Assembly: GCA_020638555.1 (NCBI GenBank)
Contig: JACKII010000004.1
Location: forward strand, 186,001 to 250,000
DNA from: Alphaproteobacteria bacterium
GTDB lineage: Bacteria; Pseudomonadota; Alphaproteobacteria; Bin95
Reading direction: 5' to 3'
DNA: 64,000 nucleotides
Part shown: positions 59,898 to 64,000 of the stretch, one piece after another
How positions within the stretch are numbered: position 1 is the stretch's first letter
Layout: the number at the start of each line of letters is the position of its first letter
Notes under the pieces: model-generated
Seen by the model: only the letters and a program-made list of their open reading frames with translations
Database searches by the model: none
What the model was told of the DNA's origin: nothing
Made by a program: the position numbers and the translations under genes

Positions 59898-60965
59898 ATG
59901 TTCCACCGTGAATGCGGCTATTTCAAAACCAGCTATGTCGCCGATCAGGCGATCCTGCCACTGCCCATTGCCAAGCAGGCGATCATCGGCCTCGCCATCT
60001 TTTTCCTGGTGCTGATCCCGTTCTTCGCCAGCGATTACTATCTCGCCAATCTCAGCCTGCTCGGCATCACGGTCGTGGGGGCGCTGGGGCTGAACATCCT
60101 GCTGGGCTATACCGGCCAGATTTCGATCGGCCACGCGGCCTTCATGTCGGTCGGCGCCTACACGGCGGCGAATCTGGCCGTGAAACTGGGCCTGCCCTTC
60201 TATATCACCCTGCCGCTCGGCGGGTGCATGGCCGCCTTCATCGGCCTGCTGGTCGGCATCCCGTCGCTGCGGGTCAAGGGGCTGTATCTGGCGATTGCGA
60301 CCCTGGCGGCGCAATTCATCATCGAATGGGTGATCAACCACTTCCCGGCGATTTCCGGCGGCGCCGGCGCGTCGATCCAGGTGGAGCGCCCGAACCTGTT
60401 CGGCTGGGAGCTCGACAGTTCCGCCGAGCTCTATTACTTCGTGATGTTCTTCGCGGTGATCGCCATCATCGCGACGATCAACCTGATCCGCAGCCGGGTC
60501 GGGCGCGCGCTGATCGCCATCCGCGACCAGGATATCGCGGCGGAAATCATCGGCATCAACGTGTTCCGCTACAAGCTCTACGCCTTTGCGATCTCCTCGT
60601 TCTATGCGGGCGTGACCGGCGTGCTCTACACCTACTACCTGGGCATTGCGACCTACGAGCAGTTCCAGATCGACGTATCGATCGACTTCCTGGCGATGTG
60701 CATCATCGGCGGCCTCGGCTCGATCACCGGTTCGATCATGGGCGCCTTCTTCATCACGCTGCTGCCGATGATCATCCGCATTTTCATGGAAACCGTCGGG
60801 CCGTTCGTCATGGACCCGTCCGTGTTGCCGACCGTGATCGGCCAGATGCGCCTTATGATCTTCGGCGGTCTGATCATCGTCTTCCTGATCGTGGAACCGG
60901 ATGGCTTAAACCGTTTGTGGTTGAATATCCGGAACTATTTCAGGGTTTGGCCGTTCTCCTACTAG
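59898..60965 (+). CDS. livM: LivM-type branched-chain ABC permease
   Basis: This 355-residue permease partner of LivH has GALGLNILLGYTGQISIGHA, AAFMSVGAYTAA, the coupling region VGRALIAIRDQDIAAEIIGI and FLAMCIIGGLGSITGSIMGA. About nine helices are predicted. The first 25 residues (MFHRECGYFKTSYVADQAI) are a hydrophilic cytoplasmic start, longer than in the classical LivM. Together with LivH it forms the channel of the importer. Confidence 0.95.
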   Translation: MFHRECGYFKTSYVADQAILPLPIAKQAIIGLAIFFLVLIPFFASDYYLANLSLLGITVVGALGLNILLGYTGQISIGHAAFMSVGAYTAANLAVKLGLPFYITLPLGGCMAAFIGLLVGIPSLRVKGLYLAIATLAAQFIIEWVINHFPAISGGAGASIQVERPNLFGWELDSSAELYYFVMFFAVIAIIATINLIRSRVGRALIAIRDQDIAAEIIGINVFRYKLYAFAISSFYAGVTGVLYTYYLGIATYEQFQIDVSIDFLAMCIIGGLGSITGSIMGAFFITLLPMIIRIFMETVGPFVMDPSVLPTVIGQMRLMIFGGLIIVFLIVEPDGLNRLWLNIRNYFRVWPFSY

Positions 60966-61032
60966 GCGATACACTCGCACCTGTGGGACTGACCGGCCTC
61001 ATGAGGGGCTTAACAGAGAGGAGACAACGTCT

Positions 61033-62271
61033 ATGAGTTATTTGCGCACTTTCGGCCTGGCCGCGCTGGCCACGGCCGGCCTGGCGGCGGCGGCATCGAC
61101 CGCCCAGGCGAAAGACCTTATCATCGGCATGATGTGCGACCGCACCGGCCCGACGGCGGTGACCGGCACGGCGCTCTGCCCCGGCTATCACGACTATATC
61201 GACCTCGTGAATTCGAAGGGCGGTGTGATGGGCAACAAGATCATCGCCGACGAGGTCGACATCCAATACAAGGTGCCGCCGGCGATCGAAGCCTATCAGC
61301 GCTACAAGTCCGAAGGCGCCGTCCTGGTGTCGCCGTATGGCACGCCGATGACCGCCGCCCTGATCAAGACCATGGAGGAAGACAAGATCGCAGGCACCAC
61401 CGCCGGCTTCGGCACGGCGGCAGCGGCCAATGGCGAGAAATACCCCTACATGTTCCCGATCGCGGCCAGCTACTGGTCGCAGACCGCCGCCGCAATCAAG
61501 TTCGCCAAGGACAAGCTGGGCGGCGACCTGAAGGGCAAGAAGATCGCCTACATCTTCTACGACAACCCGGCGGGCCGCGAAGGCATTCCGGTGCTGGAAG
61601 AGATCCAAAAGCAGGAAGGCTATGAGCTGCGCACGTTCGGCGTGCCGGCGCCGGGCGTCGAGGCCGGCTCGCAGGTTCTGGACGTCACCCGTCGCTATCG
61701 CGCCGACTTCGTCCTGCTGCACGTGTTCGGCCGCGCCCCGGCGGTCGTGCTGAAGGAGCTGAAGCGGGCCGGCTATCCGATGGATCATGTCATCGGCTAT
61801 GTCTGGGCCGTCAGCGAAGGCGACATCGCCGCCGCCGGCGGTTGGGACGTCGTGGAAGGCTACAACACGATCCAGTTCGCCGGTGTCGGCAGCGACTATC
61901 CGGTGCTGCAGGAAATCCGCGACATGTACAAGGCCGAAGGCAAGGATGAGCCGGAAGCGATGAAGTACACGGTGTACTACAACCGCGGCGTTTTCCAGGC
62001 AGCGGTCCACGTCAAGGCCATCGAGAACGCGGTCAAGGCCAAGGGCTCGGCCGACATCACCGGCACCGACGTCCGCGACGGCATGGAGGCGCTGCACGGC
62101 TTCACCCTCGGCGGTCTGGTGCCGCCGCTGGAAATGTCGCGCCAGGATCACGAGGGCGGCGGTTTCGTCCAGGTGTTCCAGGTCCAGAAGGGCAAGTATG
62201 TGCCGGTCACCGACTGGTTCCGCGCCTATCGCGACGACGTGCTCCGTCTGTTGGCTGCAGAGCACCAATAA
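61033..62271 (+). CDS. Periplasmic substrate-binding protein of the Liv-type transporter
   Basis: This 412-residue protein begins with a signal peptide (LAALATAGLAAAASTAQA, cleavage before KDLIIG). The mature part is a type 1 periplasmic-binding fold: LIIGMMCDRTGPTAVTGTAL, YIDLVNSKGGVMGNKI and FYDNPAGREGIPVLEEIQ. The first motif differs from the LSGP seen in leucine-binding proteins, and the ligand is likely not a branched-chain amino acid. AGAGAGGAGA precedes the start. It is the specificity determinant of the locus. Confidence 0.93.
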   Translation: MSYLRTFGLAALATAGLAAAASTAQAKDLIIGMMCDRTGPTAVTGTALCPGYHDYIDLVNSKGGVMGNKIIADEVDIQYKVPPAIEAYQRYKSEGAVLVSPYGTPMTAALIKTMEEDKIAGTTAGFGTAAAANGEKYPYMFPIAASYWSQTAAAIKFAKDKLGGDLKGKKIAYIFYDNPAGREGIPVLEEIQKQEGYELRTFGVPAPGVEAGSQVLDVTRRYRADFVLLHVFGRAPAVVLKELKRAGYPMDHVIGYVWAVSEGDIAAAGGWDVVEGYNTIQFAGVGSDYPVLQEIRDMYKAEGKDEPEAMKYTVYYNRGVFQAAVHVKAIENAVKAKGSADITGTDVRDGMEALHGFTLGGLVPPLEMSRQDHEGGGFVQVFQVQKGKYVPVTDWFRAYRDDVLRLLAAEHQ

Positions 62272-62285
62272 GCCTCTATCGATTG

Positions 62286-62311
62286 GGGAGTGTCGCTGCG
62301 GCGGCACTCCC
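62286..62311 (+). promoter_or_regulatory. Stem-loop between binding-protein and livF genes
   Basis: GGGAGTG pairs with CACTCCC around a short CG-rich inner part. A T-run follows only 18 bases later (CCTTTTTAAAT). It could be a weak terminator or an mRNA-stabilising hairpin that raises binding-protein expression relative to livF. Confidence 0.6.
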
Positions 62312-62357
62312 GATTTGATCCTTTTTAAATATCGTACAAAACAGGCAGGCGCCCGGT

Positions 62358-63152
62358 ATGCTGCAACTCAACAACATCGAAGTCATGTACAACAATGTGA
62401 TCCTGGTGCTGAAAGGCGTCTCGATCCACATGGCGCCGGGTAAGATCACCACCATCCTGGGCGCCAACGGAGCCGGCAAGACCACGACGCTGAAGGCGAT
62501 TTCCGGCGTGCTCCGCTCCGAGCGGGGCGAGATCACCCACGGCACGATCGAACTGGACGGCGAGCCCATCGACCGCATGGCCGGCCACGACATCGTGCGC
62601 AAGGGCGTGGTGCAGGTGTTCGAAGGCCGCCGTGTCTTCGTCAACCTGACCTGCGAGGAAAACCTCATCGCCGGCGCCCATATCGAACCCTCCACCGCCG
62701 AGATGAAGCGGCGGATGGATATGGTCTACCAGTATTTCCCGCGCATCGGCGAACGCCGCCACAGCCGCAGCGGCTATCTCTCCGGCGGCGAGCAACAGAT
62801 GCTGGCCATCGGCCGCGCGCTGATGAGCAACCCGAAAGTAATCCTGCTGGACGAGCCGAGCCTTGGCCTGGCGCCGCTGATCATCGAGGAGATTTTCGGC
62901 ATTATCGGCCGCCTCAACGCCGAACAGGGCGTCACCATCGGCCTGGTGGAGCAGAACGCCAACCTGGCGCTCGGCATCGCCCATTTCGGCTATGTGATGG
63001 AGAACGGCTCCATCGTCATGGAAGGCCCGGCCGAGCAGTTGCGCGACAACGCCGACATCAAGGAATTCTACCTCGGCATGTCGGAACACGGCGAGCGCAA
63101 GAACTACCGCGACGTCAAGCACTACCGCCGCCGCAAGCGCTGGCTGTCGTAA
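62358..63152 (+). CDS. livF: LivF-type ABC transporter ATP-binding protein
   Basis: This 264-residue ATPase has Walker A GANGAGKT (35-42), VFEGRRVFVNLTCEENL, signature LSGGEQQMLAIGRA, Walker B ILLDEPSLGLAPL and the switch region GLVEQNANLALGIA. It ends in an unusually basic tail (KNYRDVKHYRRRKRWLS) beyond the classical LivF end. It pairs with LivG, whose signature motif is weak, so the canonical LivF signature matters for ATP hydrolysis. It is the last gene of the operon, followed by a terminator. Confidence 0.95.
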   Translation: MLQLNNIEVMYNNVILVLKGVSIHMAPGKITTILGANGAGKTTTLKAISGVLRSERGEITHGTIELDGEPIDRMAGHDIVRKGVVQVFEGRRVFVNLTCEENLIAGAHIEPSTAEMKRRMDMVYQYFPRIGERRHSRSGYLSGGEQQMLAIGRALMSNPKVILLDEPSLGLAPLIIEEIFGIIGRLNAEQGVTIGLVEQNANLALGIAHFGYVMENGSIVMEGPAEQLRDNADIKEFYLGMSEHGERKNYRDVKHYRRRKRWLS

Positions 63153-63167
63153 GGGGCGGTTGCAGAC

Positions 63168-63190
63168 GGGGAGCTTCGGCTCCCCTTTTT
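63168..63190 (+). terminator. Intrinsic terminator after livF
   Basis: GGGGAGC and GCTCCCC form a perfect seven-pair stem around TTCG, and TTTTT follows directly. It lies between the convergent livF and cyclophilin-like genes and touches the stop codon of the latter. Confidence 0.92.
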
Positions 63191-63567
63191 CATTCCGCCG
63201 CCCGTTCCAGCCGCGCGATCATGCCGTCGGTGACGGTTTTGAGGGATCGCAGGTCGTCGGTGCAGGTGGCGAACACGTTGGACGGGCTCGCCAGGCGGAT
63301 TTCGTCGCCGCGGCTCGCCGGGGTCGGTCCGAAGCCGATGGCGAGCGCCCGGCCCGGCGGCCAGTAGGCGATCTCGCCCGGCTGCATCACCTCGCGCGCA
63401 TCGGGCTCGCCGGCGGCGGAGACGGGTGTCGCGAAATAGACCTCGTCGCCCCAGGTGTTGACCGGCGCCTCGAATGGCGCGGCGGCCCAAAGGGCATCGG
63501 CCGTCGGTGTGTCGCGCAAGATCAGCCGCAGCCGGATACGGCCAATGGAAAGTTGCAGAACTCGCAT
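63190..63567 (-). CDS. Cyclophilin-like fold protein (TM1367/DUF3830-like)
   Basis: ATG 63567 (MRVLQLSIGRIRLRLILRDT) gives 125 residues; the open frame further upstream lacks similarity. DTPTADALWAAAPFEAPVNTW, GDEVYFATPVSA and MQPGEIAYWPPGRALAIGFG are typical of the family with a cyclophilin-like barrel. The function is unknown, though such proteins are often encoded beside transport and catabolic genes. It is convergent with livF and divergent from the MFS gene. Confidence 0.8.
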   Translation of the reverse strand: MRVLQLSIGRIRLRLILRDTPTADALWAAAPFEAPVNTWGDEVYFATPVSAAGEPDAREVMQPGEIAYWPPGRALAIGFGPTPASRGDEIRLASPSNVFATCTDDLRSLKTVTDGMIARLERAAE

Positions 63568-63708
63568 CGGTTTTTTCGCCAGCTCCCGTCGACAAGTTCG
63601 CGGAGATGATTGGCAAGCTAGCGGGTGTCGTGGCAAGATCAAGTGGGGGGAACGGGCTTGGCCGGTCCGCCAAACGCGCTGGCCGTCGGCCCGCCCAGAA
63701 AGCTTGCG

Positions 63709-64000
63709 ATGACCCAAAAGCACGAGGACAGCATCGAAACACCCTATGGTTGGGTGATCATGGGCGCCTCGCTGCTGATCATCACCATGGCGGTGGCGTC
63801 AAACTATCTGGTCGTGGTCGGCCTCAAACCCATGGCCGACGCCATGGATTGGCCGCGCTGGGTGACCTCGTCGGCCTATTCGGTGATCGCGCTCGGGTCG
63901 GGCACCGGCGGCATCCTGATCGGGCTCTATGCCGACAAGCGGGGCATCTGGCTGCCGGTGATGCTGGCCGGGTTTTCGATCGCGCTCGGCACCACGCTGG
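63709..64000 (+). CDS. MFS transporter, 3' truncated by the window edge
   Basis: The frame starts at ATG 63709 and is open to the end of the window (97 codons). The product opens with a short cytoplasmic stretch, then TPYGWVIMGASLLIITMAVA and a second helix (SVIALGSGTGGILIGLYADK). The loop YADKRG is the MFS-type GxxxDRxG signature region. Members resembling this one are oxalate/formate- or monocarboxylate-type carriers, but the specificity cannot be read from the visible part. Confidence 0.8.
   Translation, partial: MTQKHEDSIETPYGWVIMGASLLIITMAVASNYLVVVGLKPMADAMDWPRWVTSSAYSVIALGSGTGGILIGLYADKRGIWLPVMLAGFSIALGTTL

Overview
The window is GC-rich, densely packed bacterial DNA. Its gene content points to an alphaproteobacterium, most likely Rhodospirillales-like: an lpdA-lipA-ratA block, CoxDEF-type molybdoenzyme maturation genes, several Liv-type transport genes, palindromic intergenic repeats of an alphaproteobacterial type, and a candidate small RNA resembling the alpha-r8/MmgR family. 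This taxonomic call is inference; the window has no rRNA or other marker gene. The content is mostly catabolic and transport functions, with many CoA-, oxygenase- and molybdenum-related enzymes. I see no tRNA, rRNA, CRISPR array, prophage or intact insertion sequence.

Layout. 1-3.3 kb: four tandem class II aldolase/adducin-family paralogues, the first cut by the window edge, with palindromic repeats in two of the gaps. 3.6-6.1 kb: the ycjX-ycjF membrane/GTPase pair. 6.3-15 kb: a leftward run with a Rieske oxygenase, an MscS-type channel, a xylose-isomerase-like TIM barrel, a phytanoyl-CoA-dioxygenase-like enzyme, an amidase, a LolA-like protein and ureidoglycolate lyase. 15.5-25.7 kb: a rightward run with a CnbZ/RidA-like protein, lpdA, lipA, ratA, a ferredoxin reductase, an alcohol dehydrogenase, two Lin0512 paralogues, a double-domain CoA-transferase and a phosphoesterase. 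25.9-30.8 kb: an enoyl-CoA hydratase, gluQRS carrying a repeat in frame, an esterase, a small secreted protein and an Na+/H+-antiporter-like protein.

31-38.7 kb: a molybdenum hydroxylase (CO-dehydrogenase-like) locus in the order coxG, coxS, coxM, coxD, coxE, two xdhC parts and a MoeA/MobA-like fusion. The catalytic large subunit is absent. Between coxD and coxE lies an array of about 113-bp repeats. Each unit holds a Shine-Dalgarno sequence and a short ORF whose stop codon overlaps the next unit's start codon (ATGA). 39-48 kb: pyridoxal kinase, a CitE-like lyase, an orphan dioxygenase beta subunit, a sulfotransferase, a methyltransferase, a second phytanoyl-CoA-dioxygenase-like protein, an acetyltransferase, the candidate small RNA, a LysR regulator, trxB and an Lrp regulator. 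48-53 kb: an aldo/keto reductase and a heterodimeric ABC exporter.

52.9-54.1 kb is a distinctly AT-richer island with almost no genes, but it contains a well-formed 24-residue hydrophobic microprotein ORF. 54-63.2 kb: a large alpha/beta hydrolase, then livG, an acyl-CoA synthetase gene, livH, livM, a binding-protein gene and livF. This reads as uptake coupled to CoA activation of a carboxylate. The window ends in a cyclophilin-like gene and the start of an MFS transporter.

At least four families of dispersed intergenic repeats occur throughout. They show tandem expansion, one in-frame insertion into a tRNA-modifying enzyme gene, and one case where repeat sequence appears to supply the start of a protein-coding gene.
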